From Hydrogenibacillus sp. (GTDB lineage Bacteria; Bacillota; Bacilli; Thermicanales; DSM-22653), in NCBI GenBank assembly GCA_014896255.1, contig JADBKT010000020.1, forward strand, positions 1-64,000: a DNA stretch of 64,000 nucleotides, given 5' to 3'. The notes under the pieces were generated by a model, which saw nothing but the letters and a program-made list of their open reading frames with translations, was not told where the DNA came from and made no database searches. Positions 16,482 through 24,244 of the stretch are shown piece by piece (position 1 is the first letter of the stretch; each line of letters begins with the position of its first letter). A program made the position numbers and the translations under genes.

Positions 16482-17357
16482 TCATCTCAGGGGCCGCTTG
16501 GCTTCGTCCAGCGTAAATCCTTCGCCGTGAACGTCGTGTGCATCGCTGATGACGACGAAGGCCGTCGGATCTTCGTCCATGATGATCGCCCGCAGATGGA
16601 CGACTTCGTTGCGCGCCACGACGCAATAGAGCATCGGCCGTTCGCGGTTCGTATAGGCGCCGCGGCTTTGGATGAGCGTCGCGCCGCGGCCGAGGTCGCT
16701 CAAAATACGCTGGGCGATGGCGTCTATGCGGTCTGAGACGATGAGGACCATCCGCGCCGAGTAAGCCGTCTCCTGGACAAAATCGATGACCCGAGCGCTC
16801 ACGGTGATGGCGACGATGGTGTACATGGCCCGTTCGTAATCGAGGTAGGTGAGCATGGAGAGGGCGATGACGCCGGCGTCGATCATGAACATCGTGCGGC
16901 CCATGCTGTGACCGCGGTATTTGTTGATCAGGCGGGCGATGATGTCTACGCCGCCGGTCGTCCCGCCGAAACGAAAGATGATGCCGAGTCCGGCGCCGAT
17001 CGTTGCGCCGGCATAGAGGGCGGCGAGCAGGGTGTCGTCGATCGGCGTGGTACGCAGAAAGGCGAAGGCTTCGATGAACAGGGAGCTTACGACCGTGCCG
17101 AAGACGGTCATGGTCATCGACGTGCCGCCGAGATAACGCCAACCGAGCAAAAACAAGGGGAGGTTGGCGACGAGGAGAAACCAGCCGGGCGGGATTTGAA
17201 AAAGGTAGTTGAACAACAGGGCGATCCCCGTCAGCCCGCCTTCGGCGAAGCCGTTGGAGATCGTAAAGGCGTTCAGTCCAAAGGCGAAAATCACCGATCC
17301 GAGGGTGATCCCGACGAGCTGCTTGATCTTTCGAAACCAAAGCGGGCGCGACGTCAT
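16482..17357 (-). CDS. YitT family membrane protein
   Basis: A 291-residue protein with five or six membrane helices in the N-terminal 200 residues (GITLGSVIFAFGLNAFTI, NGFAEGGLTGIALLF, FRFGGTTGGVDIIARLINK) and a soluble C-terminal DUF2179 domain (VLIVSDRIDAIAQRIL, RGATLIQSRGAYT, LYCVVARNEV). This is the YitT/YpjC layout; B. subtilis has ypjC at the same place. ATG 17357 has AAAGGAG just upstream. Substrate unknown. It is transcribed against its neighbours. Confidence 0.92.
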   Translation of the reverse strand: MTSRPLWFRKIKQLVGITLGSVIFAFGLNAFTISNGFAEGGLTGIALLFNYLFQIPPGWFLLVANLPLFLLGWRYLGGTSMTMTVFGTVVSSLFIEAFAFLRTTPIDDTLLAALYAGATIGAGLGIIFRFGGTTGGVDIIARLINKYRGHSMGRTMFMIDAGVIALSMLTYLDYERAMYTIVAITVSARVIDFVQETAYSARMVLIVSDRIDAIAQRILSDLGRGATLIQSRGAYTNRERPMLYCVVARNEVVHLRAIIMDEDPTAFVVISDAHDVHGEGFTLDEAKRPLR

Positions 17358-17411
17358 GGGCGGCTCCTTTCTTAAAAGGCGGCTCGATGCTTGATCTGGA
17401 TGTTCCACCCC

Positions 17412-17417
17412 ATTATA
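17412..17417 (-). promoter_or_regulatory. Extended -10 promoter for the YitT gene
   Basis: On the minus strand TGGTATAAT is seen, with TATAAT at 17417-17412, about 55 bases upstream of the start codon. No good -35 is present, as expected for an extended -10 promoter. Confidence 0.5.
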
Positions 17418-17496
17418 CCATTTGTCACGGAGTTTATTTTGCGGTAACATGGATGAAAAGGGGAAGCCGTCACACGTCTGGAGGCGAACGATACCG

Positions 17497-17871
17497 GTGA
17501 AAGACTGGGCAGATTCGGCCGATCGGCGACCAAAAAAGACGTTGAAAGACATTCAAGCCGAGGTCGATCGGATGATCCGCGGATATCAGGAAGGGTACTT
17601 CAGTCCGCTCGGCATGATCGCCCGCTTTGCCGAAGAACTCGGCGAGTTGGCGCGGGAGGTACACCACCGGTTTGGCGAAAAGCCGAAAAAAGCGGATGAG
17701 CCGGAAGGGTCGCTGGAGATGGAGCTCGGCGATCTCTTTTTCGTCCTCGTCTCGTTTGCCAACGCGCAGGGCATCGACCTCGCCGAGGCCTACGAAGCGG
17801 TGATGCACAAATATCGAACGCGCGATTCCCGCCGATGGACACCGGTCGATGGACAAGGGGGAGGCAGATGA
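17497..17871 (+). CDS. MazG-like nucleotide pyrophosphohydrolase (YpjD-like)
   Basis: A 124-residue MazG-type protein. The helical core contains RFAEELGELAREVHHRFGEK and EMELGDLFFVLVSFAN, giving the ExxE...ExxD metal motif of the all-alpha NTP pyrophosphatases. It aligns well with B. subtilis YpjD, also located between ypjC and dapB. GTG 17497 is chosen because it matches the family N-terminus; ATG 17449 gives 16 extra residues but lacks a ribosome site. Overlaps dapB by four bases. Confidence 0.88.
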   Translation: MKDWADSADRRPKKTLKDIQAEVDRMIRGYQEGYFSPLGMIARFAEELGELAREVHHRFGEKPKKADEPEGSLEMELGDLFFVLVSFANAQGIDLAEAYEAVMHKYRTRDSRRWTPVDGQGGGR

Positions 17872-18668
17872 GCGGGAGAGAACCGATTGCCGTCGTCGTC
17901 GCCGGGGCATTCGGCAAGATGGGCCGGACCGTCGTGGAAATGATCGAACAGACGCCGCATTTTCGTCTGGTCGGCATCGTGGATCCGAAAGGCCGGAAAC
18001 TTGAGGGCGTGCCGACGTATCCGTCGGCCGGCGCGGCGCTGTCCCAGGGCGCGGATGTGTTCGTCGATTTTACGACGCCGGAAGTCGTCTACGGCCATGC
18101 CCGAGCGGCCATCGATCACGGCGTTCGGCCGGTGATCGGGACGACCGGACTTACGCCGGAAGAGATCGCCGACCTTTCGGCCCGCGCCGGCACCCGTCGC
18201 TTGGGCGGCGTGATCGCCCCCAATTTTGCCCTCGGCGCCGTGCTGATGATGCGCATGGTTGCGCTGCTTGCGCGTTATTTTCCCTACGCCGAGATCATCG
18301 AGCTGCATCATGAGAACAAGCGCGACGCGCCGAGCGGAACGGCCATCGTGACGGCAGCGGCCATCGCCCGTGCCCGGCGGTCGGCCGGAGACTCGAGGGC
18401 ATGGGAACCCGTGCCGGCGGTTTCGATGACGCAAGAAGCGGAATCGCCGTCGCGCGGACTCGTCCATGACGGCGTTCCGATCCACAGCGTACGCCTGCCG
18501 GGCCTCGTCGCCCATCAGACGGTGTTGTTCGGAGGTGTCGGGGAGACGCTTACCCTCCGCCACGACACGTCGGCGCGGACGGCGTTTATGCCCGGGCTTC
18601 GGCTCGCGATCGAGAAAGCGATGACGCTCGATCGGCTCGTCGTCGGGTTGGAAAACGTGCTCGATTAG
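17868..18668 (+). CDS. dapB: 4-hydroxy-tetrahydrodipicolinate reductase
   Basis: Reduces the DapA product on the way to meso-diaminopimelate and lysine, and supplies the spore dipicolinate pathway. The 266-residue protein has the nucleotide-binding VVAGAFGKMGRTV, DFTTPE, IGTTGL, the catalytic ELHHENKRDAPSGTA region and GVPIHSVRLPGLVAHQ. ATG 17868 overlaps the preceding stop and follows GGGGGAGG. Confidence 0.97.
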   Translation: MSGREPIAVVVAGAFGKMGRTVVEMIEQTPHFRLVGIVDPKGRKLEGVPTYPSAGAALSQGADVFVDFTTPEVVYGHARAAIDHGVRPVIGTTGLTPEEIADLSARAGTRRLGGVIAPNFALGAVLMMRMVALLARYFPYAEIIELHHENKRDAPSGTAIVTAAAIARARRSAGDSRAWEPVPAVSMTQEAESPSRGLVHDGVPIHSVRLPGLVAHQTVLFGGVGETLTLRHDTSARTAFMPGLRLAIEKAMTLDRLVVGLENVLD

Positions 18669-18708
18669 GCTCGATTGAGAGGCGCTCGACAGAAGGGTGA
18701 AGTTCGAC

Positions 18709-19137
18709 ATGAACATCGCGCTGATCGCCCACGACAAACAAAAAGAAGCGATGGTGCAGTTTTGCTTGGCCTACCGACCGATTTTGGCGCGGCATACGCT
18801 ATACGCCACGGGAACGACGGGGCGGCGCATCGCCGAAGCGACCGGACTGCCTGTGCACTGTTTCGCCTCCGGCCCGTACGGCGGAGATCAGCAGATCGGG
18901 GCGAAGGTCGCGGAAAACACCATCGATCTGGTCATTTTTTTGCGCGATCCGTTGACGGCGCAGCCGCATGAGCCGGATATCTCCGCGCTGATGCGCGTCT
19001 GCGACGTGTACAACGTGCCGCTGGCGACGAATCTCGGCGCGGCGGAGCTGTTGATCCGCTCGCTGGAGTCGCTCGATTGGTCGTTTCGCCGAGTACTCCA
19101 CGGAAAAACCGTCGATCAGGTGTCGAACGAGCGATGA
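18709..19137 (+). CDS. mgsA: Methylglyoxal synthase
   Basis: Converts dihydroxyacetone phosphate to methylglyoxal and phosphate. The 142-residue protein has [16 protein letters not shown], the phosphate-binding ATGTTG, the [12 protein letters not shown] signature and [15 protein letters not shown] with the catalytic aspartates. ATG 18709 is chosen over GTG 18697 from spacing to AGAAGGG. The ATGA overlap with cca indicates coupling. In B. subtilis bacillithiol genes follow mgsA; here they do not. Confidence 0.96.
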   Translation: MNIALIAHDKQKEAMVQFCLAYRPILARHTLYATGTTGRRIAEATGLPVHCFASGPYGGDQQIGAKVAENTIDLVIFLRDPLTAQPHEPDISALMRVCDVYNVPLATNLGAAELLIRSLESLDWSFRRVLHGKTVDQVSNER

Positions 19138-20618
19138 CGGCAGGCGGGCGCTTGCCGCCCTTGGCGATCGATGCGACGTTGTGGCAGACGCCGCTTTGGT
19201 CCGGCGCCCGCCGGGTGCTTCAGGCGATGGCGGCGGCCGGCCACGATGCGGTCGTCGTCGGCGGCGCGGTCCGGGATCTTTTGCTGGGACGAGAGGTCAC
19301 GGAGATCGACATTGCCACCTCGATGACGCCGGAGGAGATGCTCCGCCGTTTTCCCCGGGCGCATCCGACGGGCCGGCGTTTCGGCACGGTGACGATCATC
19401 GAGGGCGGCAGATCTTACGAGGCGACGACGTTTCGCCGCGAAGTCTACGACGGGTCGGATCGCCGCCCGCAGGTGATCTTCGGCGCGTCGCTGGCGGAAG
19501 ATCTCGCGCGGCGGGATTTTACGATCAACGCCATGGCGCTGGATCTCGGTGCCCGGCTGATCGATCCGTTCGGCGGCGCCGCTGATCTCGCGCGGCGCAC
19601 GCTGCGCGCCGTCGGTGAACCGCGCGATCGTTTTCACGAGGATCCGCTCAGGCTTATCCGGGCGCTGCGCCTCGCCGCGCGGTATGACTTGGACATCGAA
19701 GAGGAGACGTGGCGGGCGCTCGTCGATTCCCGGGCGTCGCTTTCGCGGGTGGCGCCGGAGCGCATCATCGCCGAAGTGGACAAGATGTTGAAACATACGC
19801 CGGCATTGCGCGTTTTCCGGCTGTTCGACCGCGCGGATCTATGGCTGAAGATACGGGACGTCGGAGTGCTCGCGGTGCTGGCGCCCGAAGATCCGCCGGA
19901 GATCGTCTGGTCGGCGATCGCGCTCGGAACGGAGCCGACGCGCGGTTTTTGCCCCAAGGCGCCGGTACCGGATCCGCCGGGGCGGTTTGTGCTGGATTTG
20001 CCTCTTCCGCGCCCGGTGCGTCGGACGGTGGAACAGGCGATCCGCCTGGCCGCGCGCGCGGTCGGCGACGAGGATCGCGACGGACGGAATGCAGAGCTCC
20101 TCCGGCCCTCTAAGCGGCGACCGAGATCGTTGGAAGCGCTGTTTGCGGCGGTCGGACGGTTTGATGCCGCAGGCGACGGCATCGATGGGCGTTCCGAGAT
20201 CGCTTGCGGCGGACGGAACCAAGCCGGCGGCCGGCACCTAGAAGATGTTCGCTTCGATGACGGGCGGGACGCCGAGGAGCTGCTGTACGCCTGGGGGATG
20301 CGCGGCGCGCGGGACGCTTATCGAACGCTGCGCCTTGAGGCGCTTTTCTCCGGTCGTCCGAGAAGCGCGACCTTGCGTCTTTTTCGTGCATTGGCCGAAG
20401 ATTATGCCCGTCTGCCGGCCCCGAATACGCGCCGGATCGCCTTTGACTTCGAAGCGTGGAAAAGCGCGCGCGACGTTCCCGACGGCCCGCATCTCCGGCG
20501 ACTGGCCGAAGCCATTTGGCGGGCCGTCAATCTGGACGGGGTGCCCAACACGCCGGAGGCGCTTACGGCCTTTGCCGATCGGTGGTGGGCGGCGTATGGC
20601 GAACCGGTCGGCCGATGA
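19134..20618 (+). CDS. cca: CCA tRNA nucleotidyltransferase
   Basis: Adds or repairs the 3' CCA end of tRNA. The N-terminal head has [14 protein letters not shown] followed by the EIDIATS metal-binding DxD-type motif, then [25 protein letters not shown] and the [19 protein letters not shown] neck motif. This is the class II (eubacterial) arrangement. At 494 residues it is longer than Bacillus Cca (about 400). The extra sequence lies in the C-terminal body (residues about 250-400) and is Arg/Ala/Asp-rich. Starts inside the end of mgsA. Confidence 0.93.
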   Translation: MTAGGRLPPLAIDATLWQTPLWSGARRVLQAMAAAGHDAVVVGGAVRDLLLGREVTEIDIATSMTPEEMLRRFPRAHPTGRRFGTVTIIEGGRSYEATTFRREVYDGSDRRPQVIFGASLAEDLARRDFTINAMALDLGARLIDPFGGAADLARRTLRAVGEPRDRFHEDPLRLIRALRLAARYDLDIEEETWRALVDSRASLSRVAPERIIAEVDKMLKHTPALRVFRLFDRADLWLKIRDVGVLAVLAPEDPPEIVWSAIALGTEPTRGFCPKAPVPDPPGRFVLDLPLPRPVRRTVEQAIRLAARAVGDEDRDGRNAELLRPSKRRPRSLEALFAAVGRFDAAGDGIDGRSEIACGGRNQAGGRHLEDVRFDDGRDAEELLYAWGMRGARDAYRTLRLEALFSGRPRSATLRLFRALAEDYARLPAPNTRRIAFDFEAWKSARDVPDGPHLRRLAEAIWRAVNLDGVPNTPEALTAFADRWWAAYGEPVGR

Positions 20619-20644
20619 TCCGCTCGCTTGAAAGGAGCACGACG

Positions 20645-21622
20645 ATGGGAGCGTGGCCTTCGCTCAAAAACCGCATTGTAGAGGCCCTTCAAAGCGCGGA
20701 CGGCGACTTTGTCTCCGGAGAAGCGCTGGCCGAGCGTTTCGGCGTCAGCCGGGCGGCCGTATGGAAGGCCGTATCACAACTCAAGGCGGAAGGATTTCCG
20801 ATTGTGTCGGCCCATCGGCGGGGTTACCGGTTGGCGGAGGACTTCGACCCGCTGGTCGATGCCGACGGCGGCATCGGAGCTCGCACCGAGGCGCTCGGCC
20901 AGGCGGTGCGGTATTTCCCGACGGTCGACAGCACGCAAAATGCGGCCAAAGTCTGGTTGGCGGAAGGGGCTCCGCACGGCGCGGTCGTGCTGGCCGAACA
21001 ACAGACTGCCGGGCGCGGGCGGATGGGGCGGACGTGGTTGTCGCCGCCCGGGCGCGGCATCTGGATGAGCGTCATCCTAACGGACGGCCTCACGCTCACC
21101 GATGTACATGCGCTGTCCCTCTTAGGCGGTCTGGCGGTCGCCGAGGCCCTGACGCGCTTCGGTTATGACCCGGCGCTCAAGTGGCCGAACGATGTGCTCC
21201 TCGACGGGAAAAAGGCGGCGGGTGTCTTAATCGAAGGCCAAGGGGAGCTCGATCGATTGCACCACGCGATCGTCGGCATCGGCGTAAACGTCAAGGCGCA
21301 TGCCGACGATTTTCCGGCCGAGTTGCGGAAGACGGCCACGGCGCTGGCCGAGCACGGCGCCCCGCCGCGGCGGCTGCTGCTCGTCCGGGCGATCCTGGAG
21401 GCGCTCGAGGCCGAGCTCGCCGTCTACCGCACCGACGGTTTTTCGCGCCTTCGCGCGCGGTGGATGGCGCGAGCCGCTTTCCTTGAACGGACGATCGCGG
21501 TGCGCACGGCCGAACGCAATCTCTCGGGCCGTTTTGTCGGCTTGACCGAACGGGGGATGCTCGTGCTTCGGACGGATGAAGGCATCGTGGAGGTCGCGAG
21601 CGGCGAAGTGTTGCTGACATAG
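20645..21622 (+). CDS. birA: Bifunctional biotin-protein ligase and biotin operon repressor
   Basis: The first 65 residues form a winged helix-turn-helix (SGEALAERFGVSRAAVWKAV, GYRL). The remainder is biotin ligase: FPTVDSTQN, EQQTAGRGRMGRTWLSPPG (biotinyl-AMP loop), LKWPNDVLLDGKKAAGVLIE and a C-terminal beta domain. The 325-residue length fits BirA of Bacillus. ATG 20645 follows GAAAGGAGC. It probably biotinylates carboxylases and represses biotin genes, none of which are here. Confidence 0.95.
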   Translation: MGAWPSLKNRIVEALQSADGDFVSGEALAERFGVSRAAVWKAVSQLKAEGFPIVSAHRRGYRLAEDFDPLVDADGGIGARTEALGQAVRYFPTVDSTQNAAKVWLAEGAPHGAVVLAEQQTAGRGRMGRTWLSPPGRGIWMSVILTDGLTLTDVHALSLLGGLAVAEALTRFGYDPALKWPNDVLLDGKKAAGVLIEGQGELDRLHHAIVGIGVNVKAHADDFPAELRKTATALAEHGAPPRRLLLVRAILEALEAELAVYRTDGFSRLRARWMARAAFLERTIAVRTAERNLSGRFVGLTERGMLVLRTDEGIVEVASGEVLLT

Positions 21623-21655
21623 GGACCGGGTCGGATCGGGACCGGGTGATGCACA

Positions 21656-21683
21656 CAAAAAAGCGGCCGCACGGCCGCTTTCA
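21656..21683. terminator. Bidirectional intrinsic terminator
   Basis: AGCGGCC (21662-21668) and GGCCGCT (21673-21679) form a 7-bp stem flanked by AAAAAA on the left and TTTC on the right. It is strong for the minus-strand DUF3055 gene (six Us) and weaker for birA. Confidence 0.8.
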
Positions 21684-21700
21684 AGGTGCAGGGAAATCGA

Positions 21701-21997
21701 TCAATATTCCGCCTTCCAAGGAAGGGAGGGAATGTGGTCTTCCAGAAAGTGGGCCAAGCGCTCCGCTTCTTCAAGGCTTTTCAGGTTGAAGGATTCTTTG
21801 AGCCACTCCAGGTTGTGGAGATCGTCCGCTTCGACGAGGATCGTCTTCCCGGATTGCATATTGATGATCATCGTCTTGCCGAAAAACTGGTTGGAGAAAA
21901 GGAGGCCGAGATCGTACAGCCCTTCCTCCGTATGCACGCCGATGAAGCGGACCTGTGCCTGTTCTGTGTTCTCATAAACGGCTTCATAGAGCGCCAC
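21701..21997 (-). CDS. DUF3055 family protein
   Basis: A 98-residue protein recognised as DUF3055 from VRFIGV, YDLGLLFSNQFFGKTMIINMQ, SGKTILVEADDL and the acidic helical end. The family is restricted to Bacillales-type Firmicutes and has no assigned function that I know. GTG 21997 has AAAGGAGGG upstream. No membrane segment or signal peptide. Confidence 0.75.
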   Translation of the reverse strand: MALYEAVYENTEQAQVRFIGVHTEEGLYDLGLLFSNQFFGKTMIINMQSGKTILVEADDLHNLEWLKESFNLKSLEEAERLAHFLEDHIPSLPWKAEY

Positions 21998-22017
21998 CCT
22001 GATTCCCTCCTTTCCGA

Positions 22018-22479
22018 GATTGCAAAACTCTCAACCAACAAGGCATCCGAAAGCGCGGCGCGGTTCTACGCCCGTCTTCGACCGGCGTCGGCAACGCAGA
22101 GCGACCAAAAAACCCACGCCGCCAAGTCTTGAAAACGAAGCCTCAAGGCTTGGTGCGCGGGCCCAATTGCCTCATTCACCATGGCCACCACGGCGCGCCG
22201 ATCGCTCAACCGGTCCATTCCCTCCGCTTCCCGGAACAGGTCGGCGGACGGTTGGCGAATCGCGTTCGCCTGAGACTTCCCTGCATTAGCCGACGGGGTT
22301 AGCTGACGGGTAGGATGGCAGAGAAGGTCGCGCTGACTCATCCCTCTCGACGTCATCGTCGAGATTAACCCCAAACGATCGGGTCCCCCGCTCTCGGCCG
22401 TCGCCGAGATTAGGCCGTCTCACTGCTTTATGATCATTTTAATGTTTCACCCTCAGGATGACAAGTGTTAAATATGCAC
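22018..22479. other. 462-base region without a supportable gene
   Basis: Two overlapping open frames exist (22020-22289 plus; 22066-22374 minus). The minus frame ends in a plausible sequence (FREAEGMDRLSDRRAVVAMV, then NEAIGPAHQALRLRFQDLAAW) but has no ribosome site and no family I recognise. It could be a gene remnant. From 22420 the sequence becomes AT-rich, and AAGTG/CACTT arms occur at 22463-22482. Confidence 0.4.
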
Positions 22480-23127
22480 TTATCGACTCATGGTCGCGTG
22501 AAGCGTTTTGATCGCCTCGCGCCACGAAAGGACGGTCCCTCCAAAGCCGCGCACAAAGCGCTCGGCGACCGCCGGATCGCCGATGGCGACGACCGCCGGA
22601 CGGCAGCAGGACGCGGGCGCTTCGGCGCCGATGACGTATACGCTGGATTCTGCCGGGACGGTGGTCCGCGTGAGATGGTCTTGGGTCAGCGCATAGGCGG
22701 CGTGATGCTGGATGTTGCGGTGATAGAGCAGTCCGCAATGTGGACAACACGCCGTTTCGACGGTATCATCGTGTCGGACGATGCGGTAGGCGAGCAGCGG
22801 GTCGACGAACTTGCCGCAATACACGCACGTTTCGTAGACGGTCGTCCGTCGTGCGGCGGAAAAAGCGTGAATCGGCTCCGGTTTTTCCATGTGTCCCGTC
22901 GGGGCCGATGCCGGGTATGCCGCCGTCCGGCGTGTTGCCGGTTCAGGCTTGGCCAACGTCACCCCACCGAACGTTTTCACGGCAATGCCTTCTTCGACCA
23001 GGCGATTGATGTCGCGGTGGATCGTCATCTCGGAGACGCCGAACATGGCGCTTAATTCCGAGATTTTCAGCGTCCGTTTTTCGTTCAGTAGCCGGCGGAT
23101 GGCTTCACGCCGCTCGAGAGGGAGCAT
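22480..23127 (-). CDS. YcnK-like copper-responsive transcriptional regulator (DeoR HTH plus NosL-like domain)
   Basis: Residues 1-60 form a DeoR-type winged helix (LERREAIRRLLNEKRTLKIS, EMTIHRDINRLVEEG). The C-terminal half carries CVYCGKFVDP, CCPHCGLLYH and SCCRP cysteine clusters, then VAIGDPAVAERFVRGFGGTVLSW, which resembles the end of NosL copper-binding domains. This HTH-NosL fusion is the layout of B. subtilis YcnK, a copper-dependent repressor of ycnJ. The product is 215 residues. ATG 23127 follows AAAGGAG. No ycnJ or ycnI partner is adjacent, so targets are elsewhere. Confidence 0.75.
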   Translation of the reverse strand: MLPLERREAIRRLLNEKRTLKISELSAMFGVSEMTIHRDINRLVEEGIAVKTFGGVTLAKPEPATRRTAAYPASAPTGHMEKPEPIHAFSAARRTTVYETCVYCGKFVDPLLAYRIVRHDDTVETACCPHCGLLYHRNIQHHAAYALTQDHLTRTTVPAESSVYVIGAEAPASCCRPAVVAIGDPAVAERFVRGFGGTVLSWREAIKTLHATMSR

Positions 23128-23283
23128 CGTGGTTCTCCTTTCGCGCGTCTTGGGCTTCATGGGTGAGATAAAAAGTGAGACTTATAACAAACCTTAACAC
23201 CATTTTAACCACGTCCGACTTCGGCCGTCAACCGCTCGGCCGTCGATCCGTTGATTTAAGGAGAAAGCGGGGAGGCGGATTCA

Positions 23284-24165
23284 TTGCCCATCGCTTATGT
23301 CGCCATGCTCCTCGGCGTCGTCTTCATCTCCACTTCGGCCATCTGGGTGCGCCTGTCGGGTTCCCCGCCGGCGGTCACGGCGGCTTATCGCCTGCTCTTT
23401 ACGGTGATGTTGATGTTGCCGTACGCTTTTTTGCGGCGAAAATCTTTGATCTCGCAGTGGAAGACGCTTTCGCCGCTTGATGTGCGCTGGCTCGCCGTCT
23501 CCGGCGTGTTGCTCGCCGTGCATTTCGATCTGTGGTTCTGGTCGCTCGACTATACGTCGGTGGCCAGTTCCGTCGTCCTCGTCACGTTGCAACCGCTGTT
23601 TACGTTTGCCGGCGGGATGATTTTTTTTCGTGAACGGCTGAATGTCCGGATGTGGCTGGGCGGGGCCTCGGCCATCCTCGGCTCGGTGCTCATCGGCTGG
23701 GGCGATTTTGCCTTCGGCGGGATGGCCTTGTTCGGCGATGCGCTGGCCCTTCTGGCGGCGCTCTTCGTCTCGCTGTACTGGATGATCGGCCAGCGTGTAC
23801 GCGTCCGTCTCGACGCGACGGCGTATACGTTTGCGTTGTATACGGTGGCGACGGTGGTTTTGTTTGCCTTGGCCTTGGCCCGCGGGGAGCGTCTTTATGC
23901 CTATGTGCCGCACGATTGGCTGTATTTTGTCGCGCTCGCGGTGTTTCCGACGCTCCTCGGTCACTCGCTTTTCAATTGGGTCATCCGCTGGATTCCGGCC
24001 TCGACGCTCTCGGTGGCGATTCTCGGCGAAGCGGTCGGTTCGGCGCTCCTCGCTTACATGCTGTTCGGCGAGACGCTTCATCTCGGGCAGTGGGTGGGCG
24101 GTACGATGATCTTGATCGGCATCGCGCTCGCCATCCGTCATCCGCCGCAAATTGCCTCGCGCTAA
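23284..24165 (+). CDS. DMT superfamily (EamA) transporter
   Basis: A 293-residue membrane protein with about ten helices in two EamA repeats: repeat 1 with AIWVRLSGSPPAVTAAYRL and VASSVVLVTLQPLFTF; repeat 2 with LLAALFVSLYWMIGQRVR and PASTLSVAILGEAVGSALLA. These are typical of drug/metabolite exporters of the RhaT/EamA group. The substrate cannot be told. TTG 23284 follows GGGGAGG. Divergent from the YcnK-like gene, with a 156-base gap that could hold promoters for both. Confidence 0.88.
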   Translation: MPIAYVAMLLGVVFISTSAIWVRLSGSPPAVTAAYRLLFTVMLMLPYAFLRRKSLISQWKTLSPLDVRWLAVSGVLLAVHFDLWFWSLDYTSVASSVVLVTLQPLFTFAGGMIFFRERLNVRMWLGGASAILGSVLIGWGDFAFGGMALFGDALALLAALFVSLYWMIGQRVRVRLDATAYTFALYTVATVVLFALALARGERLYAYVPHDWLYFVALAVFPTLLGHSLFNWVIRWIPASTLSVAILGEAVGSALLAYMLFGETLHLGQWVGGTMILIGIALAIRHPPQIASR

Positions 24166-24244
24166 AAGTCGGTGCGAAGGTTGCCGATACCTTCAGGCGC
24201 GATTTTGAACAAATTCAGAAATGCCTCTGAAAGGAGGAGGTCTC

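Noticed and set aside
17422-17496. Longer N-terminus for the MazG-like protein
   Set aside because: The added residues are not in the family and ATG 17449 lacks a ribosome site; the segment also holds the minus-strand YitT promoter region.
22066-22374. Minus-strand 102-residue frame as a transposase remnant
   Set aside because: No ribosome site, no diagnostic motif and no terminal repeats; left as unassigned.
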